The translations under genes were made by a program, and so were the position numbers. Shown here in pieces: positions 22,317-34,137 of a stretch of DNA of 64,000 nt (positions are counted from its first letter, which is position 1; each line of letters begins with the position of its first letter). The DNA is taken from positions 29,471,154-29,535,153 of the forward strand of contig OX463783.1 of NCBI GenBank assembly GCA_949825025.1. The letters run 5' to 3'. This DNA is from Siphlonurus alternatus. Taxonomy: Eukaryota > Arthropoda > Insecta > Ephemeroptera > Siphlonuridae. The notes below the pieces were generated by a model. It saw only the letters and a program-made list of their open reading frames with translations. It did no database searches and was not told the origin of the DNA.

Positions 22317-22611
22317 TTAACCGCATCTCGAACCATTACACCACAATACGATTGTTTATATTTTCAACGCCACAAATTGGTGCACAAAATTAGCAACTTT
22401 GAAATCCGCACAGATGTGAGTGTGTGTTTTTTATGTCTTTCTTCCGATTGTGTCTTTATGTCCCATGTTTTTCCTTGTCTTTTACTTTTTTTTTCTTCCT
22501 TTCTAGTCACAGAAACTACCCTAATACAAAATTTTAAGGGTAGATCCATTGATTGATCTAAGGGGGTGGGGGAGTATCGTAAAATGTTAATTTTAAGTCA
22601 TTAATAAGGAC

Positions 22612-22760
22612 AGTCGAACACTGCTTTCGTATGACATCGTATAATGATAAAAATTTTGAACCAATTCTAAATGAGAAACGTATACGATCGCATACAAATT
22701 GACATGTGTGCGCGTATACCTGATCTCATTATTTTTTTATCAAACGATGCGAAACCATGC
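22612..22760. mobile_element. Short palindromic element, most complete copy
   Basis: TCGTATAATGATAAAAATTT and CAAACGATGCGAAACCATGC are imperfect inverse ends. Fragments lie at 1-75 and 14281-14362. Confidence 0.55.
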
Positions 22761-23242
22761 GATTTTGTGTCAGACAGCCCTAACTCTATTTAAAATTTCT
22801 ATTTCTTGCTCCTATATAGTATACATTATATTTTAATAGTGGATCTGCCCTTACAAATAACACACTATTTGATTTTTTTTTTATTTTGCAGGGAAAAAAA
22901 TTTATTTATTGATTATTGATTGATTTTATTGATTTGGCAAATTTATAAAATACATATTTTTTATAATAACCAAAGAAATTTTTACTGTTACAAAGTATTT
23001 TTTAATTTTATCAATCTTTTTAAATGATTTGACTCAAATATATATTGTGTTGCACCACAGCTAAAAGAAACTTGAAATGCAAAATTTTAAAAACAACATC
23101 AACCTTTCAACAATGAAGTTACCTTATTTTGCCAGCTCATTCATTATTCATGTTGCTTATTGAAAGAGATAATGAATTAATAATAAATACAAAAATTACA
23201 ATCATATTGCTCCCATAATAACCTGGAATTATTTTTTTATAG

Positions 23243-23783
23243 GTAAGGTAACATGCCCAATGTTAAAAAAATTCCCACATATGAAAATGATGAAACATAT
23301 TTTAAAATGTATTTTAATTTCACTTTTCGGACTTTTACCTTTGCCGGTGTTTGATGTAATCCTTCTGTGTGTAGTATGTTGCGATGGTCACTTAGTGTTC
23401 GTGCACGTCACTAACACTTGCATGTACTACACATATCACTACGTTTCGAGAGTCAACCGCTCTCTTCCTCAGGTCATCCATCGCATCATTCTACATACAA
23501 AAGGATTACATCAAACACCAGCAAAGGTAAAAGTCCGAAAGTGAAATTAATAATACATTCAATATGAATAACCTTTGCATGAAAAAGTTATTTGCTAATA
23601 TTTTAAAATGTTCTCCTCTACATCTCCTATCAGTAGCTTAAATATCAGGTATACAAATTCGATCTTCGAGTTATTAATTTGATATTTTAGCTACTGATAG
23701 GAGATGTAGAGGAGAACATTTTAAAATATGTTTCGTAACTTTCATGTGTGGGAATTTGTTCAATTGGGCGTGTTACTTTAAAC
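23243..23783. mobile_element. Foldback element carrying a nested insertion
   Basis: Outer arms TAAGGTAACATGCCCAATGT and the inverse near 23765, with TTCTCCTCTACATCTCCTAT arms as in 12018-12387. The left arm is interrupted at about 23307 and resumes at about 23590, with a repeated ATTTTAAAATG flanking the insert. Confidence 0.75.
23307..23590. mobile_element. Nested inverted-repeat element with hammerhead-like motif
   Basis: Terminal inverted repeats of about 50 bp: TTTCACTTTTCGGACTTTTA on the left and TAAAAGTCCGAAAGTGAAAT on the right. On the minus strand, 23441-23473 reads CTGAGGAA, a 5-bp stem GAGAG/CTCTC, then GAAACG, resembling a hammerhead core with one extra base. The plus-strand ORF spanning it is not considered coding. 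Confidence 0.7.
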
Positions 23784-23862
23784 CCTTAAAAAAGAAATAA
23801 AATTAATGCTAAAATTATAACATAATAAGGTAAATATTGCAGAAATGTGCTGAGATTAATTA

Positions 23863-23865
<3 letters not shown>

Positions 23866-23952
<87 letters not shown>
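23866..23952. repeat. (TA)n microsatellite
   Basis: More than 35 uninterrupted TA dinucleotides in a Rim intron. Confidence 0.95.
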
Positions 23953-23959
<7 letters not shown>

Positions 23960-24623
23960 TTCATTGCTGATAAAAAATTATAAAAAAACAACAATAATTT
24001 CTACCGATTACATAACCAAAAACAAGCTCTTTCCTTCATGTATGTTATTTAACCATGTTTTTTACACAGGACATAAAAACTAACAAATTTCTTTCTTGTA
24101 ATTTACTGTATTCCCTACACTGAAAAAAATAGACAAATTTTTTTCCGTGTACCCTTTGTCACACTGTCTATTCTGTTTGTACAATAATTTATTGCTTTTT
24201 TTTTTTCCTAAACAGCTAACAATTTTATACAACAATGTTCCATAAACAATTATTCTCAGTTGTACATACATCAAATAACAATTCATAAAACATTATTTTA
24301 CATTTTTATAATTCATACAGAAATTAGAATTTAGGAAAATTATTAATTCAGGAATAACTAGTTTAATCAACAATTATAAAAGGTTTAGAATATTGATATT
24401 TATCTATTTCAAAAATTTATTATTCGTCCAATAATTAGATAATATCCATTTACCGTCTCATATGCGCATCATTTCCACTGTGTACCTTTTGTATGACTTC
24501 AGAAAGCATTGTATGTTCGACATGCTCATCATTTGTGACTCTCTCCCCATTATGTGATGCTACCAAATATAAGCGTTTGTCCCACGAGAAATATCAGACT
24601 CTGTAATCCCAGCATCCACGTCA

Positions 24624-24851
24624 AGGCGGATTCAGATGGCGACAACGGCGATGCGACGCGATTTTGTCACACAAGCTGTGAAATCCTATGCGGCGAGCGA
24701 ATTCGCCAGGTTGCGGCAGCGAAATCGTGTTAATGGCGATGCTCTTTTTTTTAATCGACAAATATGGCCGCCAATGAATGTCTCAGCAAGTGCGCATTAT
24801 TATTCGCATCGCGTCGCATGTTAGAAATCGCCATGTGAATCCGCCTTTAGG
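24624..24851. mobile_element. Short inverted-repeat element, AAGGCGGATT family (best-preserved copy)
   Basis: AAGGCGGATTCAGATGGCGA at the left and the inverse TCGCCATGTGAATCCGCCTT at the right. The interior contains GCGACGCGATTTTGTC and ATGGCCGCCAATGAATG. Relatively GC-rich but not coding. Confidence 0.88.
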
Positions 24852-25251
24852 TGGAGAGCTCAACAAATGTAAGAGCCGGAATGGAAGGATTTTAGCTGAA
24901 CTGTGAACACGAAAATTGCAAGACTTTGCAGGGAAGTTTCTTATATATTTCTTCTCTGTAAAGTGTCTGGTTCAAAAATGAACACGCTTCCGGCTACTTC
25001 TCTGGTTATAATTTTACATTTGTTGGACTGTATATCCACCCCTATGTGCACCTTTTTCCCCATCTGTAATACCAGGGGTAAGGAGCGAAAGACACCCTTG
25101 CCAAATGTATCTCCCCAAAATCAGTTTTGATTTAACTCCCTCCCCCCCATCCAATTCACTTCTCTCAACATAGTGATGCCGTGTAAAAATCCAGGCGCCC
25201 CCCCATATGTTCTGTCCTCCAAAATGCACCCCACCCCCTGTGTGATGCCAG

Positions 25252-25317
25252 GTTTAAGTACAGGCACCACTCAAAACCAAAAAAGCACGTGTAATTTCAT
25301 CCCCTGTGACCCCCCAG
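25252..25317 (+). CDS. Possible in-frame 22-residue extension of Rim exon 10 (alternative acceptor)
   Basis: TGATGCCAG|GTTTAAGTACAGG at 25251 duplicates the real acceptor context CCCCCCAG|GTTTAAGTTTGG at 25317. The two lie 66 nt apart (22 codons) and the frame between them is open, so both acceptors are productive. The added peptide would be SLSTGTTQNQKSTCNFIPCD followed by PP and G. There is no family support for the insert. Usage is inference. Confidence 0.35.
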
Positions 25318-25425
25318 GTTTAAGTTTGGAGCGAGAGCTGGCCCAGGCGCGCTCGCAGAGTTTGTCCCGGCCTCCCTTGCTGCACTCGGGACGGGCAAAG
25401 AGCCGTGAAAGCTTGCATGTCTTCC
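25318..25425 (+). CDS. Rim: Rim exon 10: Ser/Arg linker
   Basis: Residues 511-545 after the junction Ser, acceptor CCCCCCAG and donor GTAAGT at 25426. The peptide LSLERELAQARSQSLSRPPL continues with HSGRAKSRESLHVF. A short amphipathic ELAQAR stretch sits between basic Ser repeats. The C-rich intron just upstream gives a strong polypyrimidine tract. The leftover C joins GG of exon 11 (Arg). Confidence 0.85.
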
Positions 25426-25429
25426 GTAA

Positions 25430-27880
25430 GTCCCCCCAGTCGTTTTCACGTAGATTTTATTAATGGACATTATCACATTGTGTGCATTAATGGGAGTTGT
25501 AGGAACTTCGTTGTCAACTCTTTTTTCTGATTTTTCTGTATATGAGTCCAGATATTCTCTTAAAAAAATAATTTAAATAATAAAAAAGATTTGGCATCAA
25601 TCTTTTATAAGCGGTTACTACTTTACACCAAAAAGGGGCGTGGTCGTATAATTATTATTTTTTTAAACAATTTATGTACCTGGAAAAATCTGAAAAAAGG
25701 AGTTGTAACTTTTTCTGCTCCATTCATTTATGTAATAAATTTTCCCATTGTTCCTCGTAGTAATTATAATAGGGTTGTCTATTTGACTGTTGATAAAAAT
25801 CCTCTAATGTTCTATAAATGTCGTAGAATTGTTTCCTTATTTGCTTCCCTTTCAATATAGACTACTAATAATGTCCATCTATGATAATATAAAAAAAAAA
25901 TGAAATTTTCTCTAAAATAGTGATTCTTTTCTGATCTGACACCTGGTACATATAAATAGTGCAACAATATTATATAATTTTATATACGGGTCAAATATCA
26001 CCCTATAATTGACAGAATATTAACTAAATTTTCCCACACTAAAAATATATTAGAATAATCACTATTTTTGTCAATTAATTGTAACTTACCAATATTTTTT
26101 AGAATAAATAAAACTCAACAAATCGAAATCATTGATTCAATATTTCCACATCCTGTTGTGTGTAGTTCCCTCATGTAACAAAAACCTCTGTAACTATTTC
26201 CATCCTCTAAATTTCCAAATTTTCGTACCCCTTTTTATGTGTTTCGTAGTTTTAGTGTATTAAATTGTATCAGTATAGAAACGACGAAATAAATAAGTAT
26301 TTAGTATTAATAGAAGCTATTTAATTCATAGATATATAATTGGCATTATATACTGCAGTTTTATTTAGAATATTTAATTTATAATCACTTAATTTTGTTC
26401 AAATTTACTGTTAGTAAAACTAATTCGTAATTCACATAATATGTAATCAATCAAACTAAACATGACATAAAAATCAAAACACTAAAATCTTTCATTAATT
26501 ACATTAAATAACACTCAACAAATTCAACACATATCCTGGTGTCAAATAACAGAAAAAAAAAATGTAAATAGGTCAGGCCCACGTGATGTCACTGCAATGC
26601 ATACTTTACAGGAACCTGCCGCGCCATAGTGTTGTGTTGCATCAGCAGGGTGTAAGGGAGAAAATGTTAGTAATTATAAATTATAGACGGCAATTATTAC
26701 ATTTATATCGTTTCCATATCATCTGCTAGTTTATAAAGAATGCACAAACCACATTTTCATGTCCTTAAATAATAATTATACCTGGCAACAAAGCCAAATT
26801 TTCTAATTTGTTTTATATTTTTTTCAATGGTTTTGAACGTATGGTATTACAACAGTAGGGGAAGGGTGGGAAGGTAATCCTGTAAGTAGGCAACCCAACA
26901 ATCTCGTGGCACTGACCTATTGATTTTATCTGTTAATATATAAAACCAGGATTATTTTTTGTACATAATATACAATCATATACTATAATAGCTTACATGA
27001 TATTATATTACAATTCTTTTCACCAACTCTATATAGCACAGTTATATTATATACTCTACATTCATCATATAATATTATACTATATTACATGTATCTCCTT
27101 TCTCTTTATGCTTCTTAGAGTGCATGGCAAATATCCTTATGTATTCATTTTATGTGTGCTTCTTCCATTCATCTTATAGTTCATCTAATATAAATATTAG
27201 AATCGATTATCTGTATGGTTATTGAATTTATAAAAAATAAAACTATTTTTAATAAGAAAAAAAATACTTTACTGAAATGAAAAACTTTTTACTTTGCCTG
27301 TGACGTAAACAAACTGTTGTGACGTCATAGGCGGTGATTAAAAAAAATGAAAAAAAACTTTAAAAAAAATAAATAAAAAATCATACAGTTTATCATTTTA
27401 GAGATGATGTAACAATTTTTTTAGTTAATAAAGTCCTATATACCATGTTATTAAATGGAATAAAGGATCTTAGTAGTGTTTAGAATAATTTTTGACACAA
27501 TTGCACAGCAAGAATATTTAATTAATAATTTTTAAGTAGTTAAAGTAATTAAAAATCTTTTATGCACAATTTTGATTTGCACGACACACAACATAATTCT
27601 TTTTCGAGATTTTGATGCATCAAAAATAATTATAGCAAATTATCAATGCATCTTATGGTGATTTTTGGTCTAACTAAACCTTACACAAATGACGTGTAAG
27701 CACATGCATTAAATCAAACAAATTTCTGGATGTCATTGTTTGGGAAAAACGTATCTCTGTTAACTCTTGGTTTTTATTGTATATGAAAAAACAATAATGA
27801 CATGTCTTTTTAAAAAGGTATTATTGGGTGTAGCGCTTGGTCATTAACAGTTGGTATAAAAACGTACTATCTTCAACATG
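25430..27880. other. Rim intron, AT-rich
   Basis: No exon-like block or clear element ends. A fragment related to the GGGCATTGG family (ATTGGGTGTAGCGCTTGG and so on) lies at about 27822-27883. Confidence 0.4.
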
Positions 27881-27884
27881 CTAA

Positions 27885-28332
27885 GGGGAAGGTAACACGA
27901 ATCAGCCAATCCATGTAGTTCCATTTGATTAACATGTAAAAATTTTAGCAGACACACAAAAATTCTGAAATTTTTTGAGAGACAGATTTCAATACCTAAA
28001 AGTCATAAAAAAAATTTCAAGACAATTATTCGAGCCGATTTTATTATTAATACTATTTTTTAATTTTTAGCATAGACGGCTTTCCCCTGGAGAGCTAAAA
28101 AACTAAAAATAAAAAAATAATAATAATAATAATAAAATAAAATAATAATAAAATAATAATAATAAAATAAATATATAATTAAAAAATCGGCTCAAATAAT
28201 TGTTTTAAAAAAATTTCTGTGGCTTTTAAGTACTGAAATCTGTCTCTAAAAATTTTCAATGTTTTTGTGTGTCTGCTAAGGTTAATCAATTTGTTGCACA
28301 TCGTCGATCAGCTGATCCGTGTTACCTTCCCC
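27885..28332. mobile_element. Foldback element, GGGGAAGGTAACACG ends
   Basis: GGGGAAGGTAACACGAATCA at the left and the inverse GATCCGTGTTACCTTCCCC at the right, with TTAA after the right end and CTAA before the left. The centre holds an AATAA-type low-complexity run. Part of a related left arm recurs at 51451-51610. Confidence 0.85.
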
Positions 28333-28869
28333 TTAATCTGTCAGTTTTGTTTCCTTCAGTAATTGTAATAACTTAAACTAAGAGTTTTTCAGAGTTGAAC
28401 AATAATTGTCTATTATACAAATATTAGTAATTTTAACACTCAAAAATGATTTCTTGGGCACTTTAAAAGTATTTTAAAAAATTTATTTTATCTTTTTCAA
28501 AGTACTTGTTTTTTTATTATAATCTTATTAACCTTAGTTAATTTAGTTAGTACTTAGTTAATTTGCAACCAAATAAACAAACATATTTTTCTCGACACCA
28601 ATGTAAGCGGTAGCCCAAGTTTAAAATTATTTAAAGAATTTTTGAAATTGAAAATTAACACAGAAGTTGCAGATTTCTAAGTAAACAAAAAATTACCATA
28701 AATTGCACAAATATATTTTTATAAATATCGAATTATCAACAAATTTACGTTGAATATTTTTTGTAAAAGAAAACATAATCTCGGAGAGGGATAGATTGTT
28801 TCACACTGTAGTTGAGATCTTTAACGTCTTTTTCTCTCTCTTTCTTTTTCTTTCTCTGGCCTCTCGCAG

Positions 28870-28894
28870 CTGGCCACTTGTAGTGTCAAAGTTG
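28870..28894 (+). other. Candidate 25-nt microexon (non-productive in Rim frame)
   Basis: A long pyrimidine tract (TTTCTTTCTCTGGCCTCTCG) and CAG precede CTGGCCACTTGTAGTGTCAA, and GTAAGT follows 28894. The splice signals are among the strongest in the window. In the frame carried from exon 10 it reads Pro-Gly-His-Leu-stop, so inclusion would truncate Rim before C2B. It may be a poison microexon or part of another transcript. Confidence 0.35.
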
Positions 28895-29016
28895 GTAAGT
28901 TGCTCTGTCTGTCCGTGTCTGTCCGCCGCGTCAAAACCGAACCATTTAATTATATGTAAGTTTTGAATGTGTCTCTTTTTATTATTATATTTTGGTTCAT
29001 TGTAGGCTACACTTAA

Positions 29017-29382
29017 GGTAGAGATAATACGGATCAGCTGGCCCAATGCTAAAAAAATCCCATTCATAAAAATTATGAAAAAAAAAATTAAAATGTTCTC
29101 CTCTACATCCCCTATCAGTAGGTAAAATATCAGGTGTACAAAAACGAGCTAGTTTTCGAGTTATTATTTTTTAAAGTTCTCTAATTTAACATGGAGAAAT
29201 GGAACTTCCATGTTAAATTAGAGAACTTTAAAAATTAATAACTCGAAAACTAGCTCGTTTTTGTACACCTGATATTTTACCTACTGATAGGGGATGTAGA
29301 GAACATTTTAATTTTTTTTTCATAATTTTTTATGAATGGGATTTTTTTAGCATTGGGCCAGCTGATCCATATTATCTCTACC
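29017..29382. mobile_element. TTAA-flanked foldback element, GATCAGCTGGCCC family (copy 2)
   Basis: TTAA at 29013-29016 and 29383-29386. Ends GGTAGAGATAATACGGATCA and its inverse. The central hairpin is around AACATGGAGAAATGGAACTT. Highly similar to 8404-8766. Confidence 0.93.
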
Positions 29383-29386
29383 TTAA

Positions 29387-29695
29387 TAGAGAATCGACCG
29401 CATTTTTTTTATTGCAAAAAATATAAAATAGAGGATGCAAAGTTATGTTACTCTGATTTTTTTCCATTTTTTTAGAGGCAGTGAGGTACTGTATTACTAA
29501 AAAGTTTTGCCGAGGTTGGATACACCCCTTTTGGTTCCTATTATTTTATTAAGAGAGGCATCATTCTCTCTGTACTTTTAATATATATTTTTTAAATAGA
29601 TCCCAGACTCTAAAAATGCTGAAAAAAATCAGGGTAGCATAACTTTACAACCTCTATCCAATTTTGCAATAAAAAATTTTGAGGTCGATACTCCA
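29387..29695. mobile_element. Foldback element, GAGTATCGACCTC family (degenerate)
   Basis: Directly abuts the previous element. The left end is GAGAATCGACCGC and the right end TTGAGGTCGATACTCCATTG. The arms include AGGATGCAAAGTTATG and its inverse. Confidence 0.75.
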
Positions 29696-30577
29696 TTGAT
29701 AATATTCAATCGTTTTAGTCGCATCTAGCAAGATATTTAAAAGAAATAGCAAGTAATTTTGACCTGGGAAATTATAAAAAAGATAATACATTTAATAAAG
29801 GAGACATTCACAAATCCTTGATATTTATCCAGGTTTGAATCGAGTCCTAAATATTCTAATAAACCAAGGGCTAAATATGTTACTAAAATTGTAGGCTAAA
29901 TCGGTGGTACAGACCACCATATTAGATTTATTGTACAATCCATGAGAGATAAGAACGAAACTGCGTTGTGAATGCTCCCCATATTTTAAATAATAATAAA
30001 CGTTAATAAAAAAATTAATTAAATACATAATTAGATTAAATTCATAATTAAATAGAGATACAGATTTTAGATAAAAGAATGTGTTATAAACTTATAACTA
30101 AAAAAAAAAACGTTGTAATAGGAAATTTAATTTTAATTCATTCTTAAGAAACACAATAATTATAAATTATAAAAACAGTATAATGTACGTGAAAGATTTA
30201 AAATATTTTTTATTTATTTTTTTCCTCTCGAAGTTAAGAATTCTTTCATGAAAAGAGGTATTTATTTATTTTTATATTTTTCCCCGTTTGACTCTTTTTT
30301 TTATTATTCGGTTTTGGCGCTAAATGTTTTTGTGATGTGTGATGTCGTTATATACTTGTGTATAAAATTCAATTTACGCTGAATAAGAACATTTTTGTTT
30401 GTAATATTATATAATATATATTAATTTTGTAATAATTAAGATCATAATTTTTTTTCATTTTTGTAACAACAACTCTTTATTATGTAATATGTTTTGTACC
30501 AAAGTTGTACTTAATTTATGTTTAAAAAACCCCACGTTGCAATGTATTTTTCCTTTTATAATACATACACTATATGT

Positions 30578-30664
30578 TCACATGATGGTGTTTAATACGG
30601 ATCCGTTGATATCATAAGAATTATCCGTCATCAACTGATCTGTGTTAAACACCGTCATGTAAAC
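30578..30664. repeat. Small palindrome
   Basis: ACATGATGGTGTTTAATACGGATC is mirrored by GATCTGTGTTAAACACCGTCATGT. An imperfect 87-bp hairpin with a short loop, probably a minimal foldback element. The surrounding 29700-31046 is otherwise featureless AT-rich intron. Confidence 0.75.
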
Positions 30665-31046
30665 GTAGTGAACCCAAATAATACGTATTTTATGTTACAG
30701 CCGTTTTTGTTCTTTTACTTCGATACTCCTATTTGAATTTTAGTTTTAATTCAATTAATTTTTAAAAATAAATTATGAATTTTTATTAAGTAATAAAATT
30801 TTATTTTCCAATAAATTGAAGCGAATTAAAATTAACTAAATTGAATTATATTTTTTAAAGCATGGAACTTAAAAAAATATCAAAAAGAGCTCTATACGTT
30901 TTTTAGCATTATAAAAAAATAATTCAATTCAATTTTATACTAAAATGTATCCTTGTTACTGAAAATCCCCCTAGAATTTCATAGCTGATTCCTTCGACCA
31001 CATAAAGCTGGGACTGCCGGCTAACTGTCCACTTTATTTCACGCAG

Positions 31047-31125
31047 GGCCGTCCCGTCACGCACACGACATTTTGACCGGGGCGGCCGCAGCTCTCAGCA
31101 GGCTAGACAAAGGACACAGGAACGG
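31047..31125 (+). CDS. Rim: Rim exon 11
   Basis: Residues 547-571 after junction Arg, acceptor TTTCACGCAG. The peptide PSRHAHDILTGAAAALSRLD is followed by KGHRN. The donor GTGGGT at 31126 leads into a 137-nt intron made almost wholly of TTTA repeats. The two leftover G bases join G of exon 12 (Gly). Linker sequence with a short predicted helix. Confidence 0.8.
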
Positions 31126-31262
<137 letters not shown>

Positions 31263-31351
31263 GAGTGTGGGAGGTGCAGGTGATACAGGTCGTCCTACCC
31301 TCGGGCCAGGCCAAGTTCAGCCCAGAGGGTACCGTTTCGTGCAACAAGCTG
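31263..31351 (+). CDS. Rim: Rim exon 12
   Basis: Residues 573-601, acceptor ATATTTCAG, donor GTGAGT at 31352. The peptide SVGGAGDTGRPTLGPGQVQP is followed by RGYRFVQQA. A Gly/Pro-rich linker directly before C2B. The leftover G joins GA (Gly). Confidence 0.82.
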
Positions 31352-31496
31352 GTGAGTCAACCAGCCTCCCTTTAATATTAAATAGGACCATCTTCGATTG
31401 TAGCTCATTTTTTGATAAAATTAAAAGTTACATTTATTAGAAATCAAGTCACTATAACGAACCTTAAGGAAATTGAAACAAGTTTTGTTTTTTCAG

Positions 31497-31607
31497 GAGG
31501 TTACGGCGAGGTCAAGTTGTCACTGCTGATGACCAAAGGTCAACTGGAGGTCGAGGTCACGTGCGCCAAGGGTCTTAACAACCTGAGCAAGTCAGACACT
31601 CCGCCAG
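31497..31607 (+). CDS. Rim: Rim exon 13: start of C2B
   Basis: Residues 603-638, acceptor TTGTTTTTTCAG and donor GTAACC at 31608. GYGEVKLSLLMTKGQLEVEV then TCAKGLNNLSKSDTPP form the first C2B strands and loop 1. In RIM family proteins C2B is the C-terminal domain that interacts with liprin-alpha, PI(4,5)P2 and other presynaptic partners. The leftover G joins AC of exon 14 (Asp of PDTYVK). Confidence 0.93.
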
Positions 31608-31665
31608 GTAACCTTCTTACAATCATTCAATGTTAATAAGCATTAAAGATATCGGTTAATTTTAT

Positions 31666-31994
31666 AATGGAGTACTTTTATACCTCAAAATTTTTTATTG
31701 CAGAAATGGATAGAGGGTGCAAAAATATGCTACTCTGAATTTTTTCAGATTTTTTTGAGACCCGGAACTATTTTTAAAAAATTATAGGAAGTCCGTTTTA
31801 TGACGTCACGAGCGTTCCTCGAGATGTATCCTTTTCTTAAGGAGAGGCGCCTCGTGACGTCATCAAAATGGACTTTAAATAATTTTTTAAAAATACTTCC
31901 CGGTCTCAGAAAAATCTGAAAAAATTCAGAGTAGCATAATTTTGCACCCTCTATCCATTTCTGCAATAAAAAGTTTTGAGGTCAGCACTTCATT
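31666..31994. mobile_element. Foldback element, GAGTATCGACCTC family
   Basis: GGAGTACTTTTATACCTCAA at the left and TTGAGGTCAGCACTTCATTG at the right. The loop has GTGACGTCATC and TTTTCTTAAGGAGAGG. Very close to the Rim exon 13 donor. Confidence 0.88.
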
Positions 31995-31995
31995 G

Positions 31996-32760
31996 TTTGT
32001 ATTCATAAGTTGGCTAAAATAATCTGTCCAAAAATATATTAACGTTTCTCTTATTAGCAAACTTTTATGTGCAATTTTTTTAATATAATTATATTTGGGA
32101 AAGTTGGTTAGTCGCTATATAAATTTAACACAAATAGACCTTTAAAAATTATTGAGAACTAATATTTTTAAACTTAGAATTTAAACGTTTTGTTAAAAGT
32201 TGTTAAATTTACCCCTAAAATTAAATCCCTGATTTGCTCCGTTAAATAAAAATAATAAGTTGTTTCTGGGATAACAAAAAATAAAAATTTCAATTCAATG
32301 CCAAAATCAAAATTATTATTTTTCGAAATGAGGGTCAATGATATTAGGAGTTTTCTTTATTATAACATTTTTAAATAATTCTATTTGATGCAACGTGATG
32401 TGAATTTCTCTTTATGCAAATCATGAATCCACCCCTAAAACAGCATGAAAGATGATCGATATAAAAAAAAAATCAACAAATGTCCCTGAAATTCACAAGC
32501 TTTGACTTATTCATGTATGTCAGATTTCAACTTCCTGGCAGTCATCCGGGCGGACACGAAATCATAACACTATTTCTTGCCGCTAATGCCGCTTGGTACA
32601 TTTTAATACATACGTCGCATCTACATGAATCGTTGTAGACCTGAGTTATTTTATACTATGGTCATTAGTGAGGAGAAAGTGCTAAAAAAATACAACAGGA
32701 TGTCCGCCACGGAAATGTGAACAAACACACTCAGCGGCTATAATATAATGGATTTATACC
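31996..32760. other. Rim intron, nothing recognised
   Basis: AT-rich, with a slightly more balanced patch at 32510-32640 that has no open, spliceable frame that I can support. Confidence 0.4.
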
Positions 32761-32764
32761 TCAG

Positions 32765-33000
32765 CAAACGTCATAAAGACAGGAATGGACATCTGGTGCA
32801 GGCAGGGAGGAGGGGGCTTAACCCTCCCCCCCCCCCCGAAATTTTGGATTTAACATGGACAATATAGGCACTTCCCCCACTCCAATTTTTTTTTAACATT
32901 GGCCTTATGGAGGCAGCCCCCCTCCCCCCCCCCACCGATTTTTTTTTTTTTTTTTTTTTACTGGATCCGCGCCTGATCTGGAGGATTTTACTTGAGTGAG
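32765..33000. repeat. C-run and T-run rich low-complexity block
   Basis: Two C tracts (about 32825-32837 and 32918-32933) and a T tract (32939-32959) end in GGATCCGCGCCTGATCTGG. Probably the degraded end of a retro-element or MITE, but no matching copy is in the window. Confidence 0.45.
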
Positions 33001-33124
33001 TCAAAAAGTGACACTGTTTGTTTGTTATTGGCTAAAGTACACGTGTAGTTGAGTCAGAATGATTCAAACGAGGAGGTTTGCAATGCCATATGTATTTTTG
33101 AGGTCCACAGCATCCTTGTTGCAG

Positions 33125-33309
33125 ACACGTACGTGAAGACGTACCTCAAGGACGGGGAGCGGTGGCTACAGAAGCGGAAGTCACGTGTCTTCAAGAACAG
33201 CTGGGAGCCGCAGTTCAAACAGACGCTCAAATACTCCGCATGCGACGTCTTGGGACGGGGGTTACTGGTCATGGTGTGGGCCAAACAGAAGGGCTTCGAG
33301 CACAACCAG
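33125..33309 (+). CDS. Rim: Rim exon 14: C2B core
   Basis: Residues 640-700, acceptor CCTTGTTGCAG, donor GTAACA at 33310. TYVKTYLKDGERWLQKRKSR contains the polybasic strand expected of a phosphoinositide-binding C2B, then SWEPQFKQTLKY (the conserved P-x-x-F/Y-x-Q) and GLLVMVWAKQKGFEHNQ. Most calcium-ligand Asp positions of synaptotagmin-like C2 loops are absent, in line with RIM C2B. Confidence 0.94.
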
Positions 33310-33399
33310 GTAACATAATTTTTTTTTTCAAGGATACACCTTTAAGAGTTTACAGCTCTCGGCGGGGTAATGGGTAGAGATAAGGTAGGGAACGGATGA

Positions 33400-33700
33400 C
33401 ACGGCCTGTTACGCGTCCCAGCATTCGCTGAGGTGAGACTGAGGGAACCGTGGAAAACCTCGGTCAGGACGGACACCTCTACTTTTTATCAATGGACCAA
33501 AGCTATGTCCAAAGCCTGGGGAACCACACACAAAAAGTGCATCACTGCACTGGGTGGAAAGCGAGATGAATTTACCCCAGGGAGGGAGCAGCGTAATTTT
33601 TACTTAAAACGGTCACCCATCCAAGTACTAACCACGCTCGACGTAGCCTGACTTCGGTGATCTAACGAGAACCGGTCAATGCACTGCGCCAAGCTCAAAT
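33400..33700 (-). mobile_element. 5S-rRNA-derived SINE (SINE3 type)
   Basis: On the minus strand, 33700-33612 reads GGTTCTCGTTAGATCACCGA, then GTGGTTAGTACTTGGATGGG and TGACC, which is recognisably the 5S rRNA internal promoter region. A body of about 200 nt follows, ending with GGTTCCCTCAGTCTCACC. A second copy at 58738-59080 and a headless copy at 48614-48795 share the body. Confidence 0.85.
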
Positions 33701-33719
33701 TGAATCTTTTATTCGCTAA

Positions 33720-34133
33720 AGGTAGAGATAATACGAATCAGCTGTTCGACGTAGTCCCCTTTGATTAAAATGTGAACCTTGGCAAATTCACAACAATTCT
33801 GAAAAAAAAAAAAAAAAAATCAAACCCAGATTTTAATGTCTAAAAGCCATACAAAAAATTCAAAACAATTTATCGAAGCGATTTTTTTTTATTACGTTTT
33901 TAGATTGCCTCTCCATGGAAAAGCTTTATGCTGAAAATTAAAAACATAATAATAATTAAAAACAAATCGGCTCGTTAAATTGCTTTGAAATTTTTGGTAT
34001 AATTATATGGCTTTTAGGCACTAAAATTTGCCTCTCAAAAAAATTTCAGAATTTTTGTGAACTTGCTAAAGTTAATTCACATGTTAATCAAAGGGGACTA
34101 TGTTGAACAGCTGATTCGTGTTATCTCTACCTT
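33720..34133. mobile_element. Foldback element, GGTAGAGATAA family
   Basis: GGTAGAGATAATACGAATCA at the left and the inverse GATTCGTGTTATCTCTACC at the right. The inner arms are GTAGTCCCCTTTGATTAA and TTAATCAAAGGGGACTA. The flanking TTAA is eroded. Confidence 0.85.
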
Positions 34134-34137
34134 CGTT

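Noticed and set aside
23260..23544. 94-codon plus-strand ORF
   Set aside because: Crosses the boundary between an outer foldback arm and a nested inverted-repeat element; composition follows the repeats.
33612..33700. Functional 5S rRNA gene
   Set aside because: Only part of the 5S sequence is present, diverged and fused to a SINE body.
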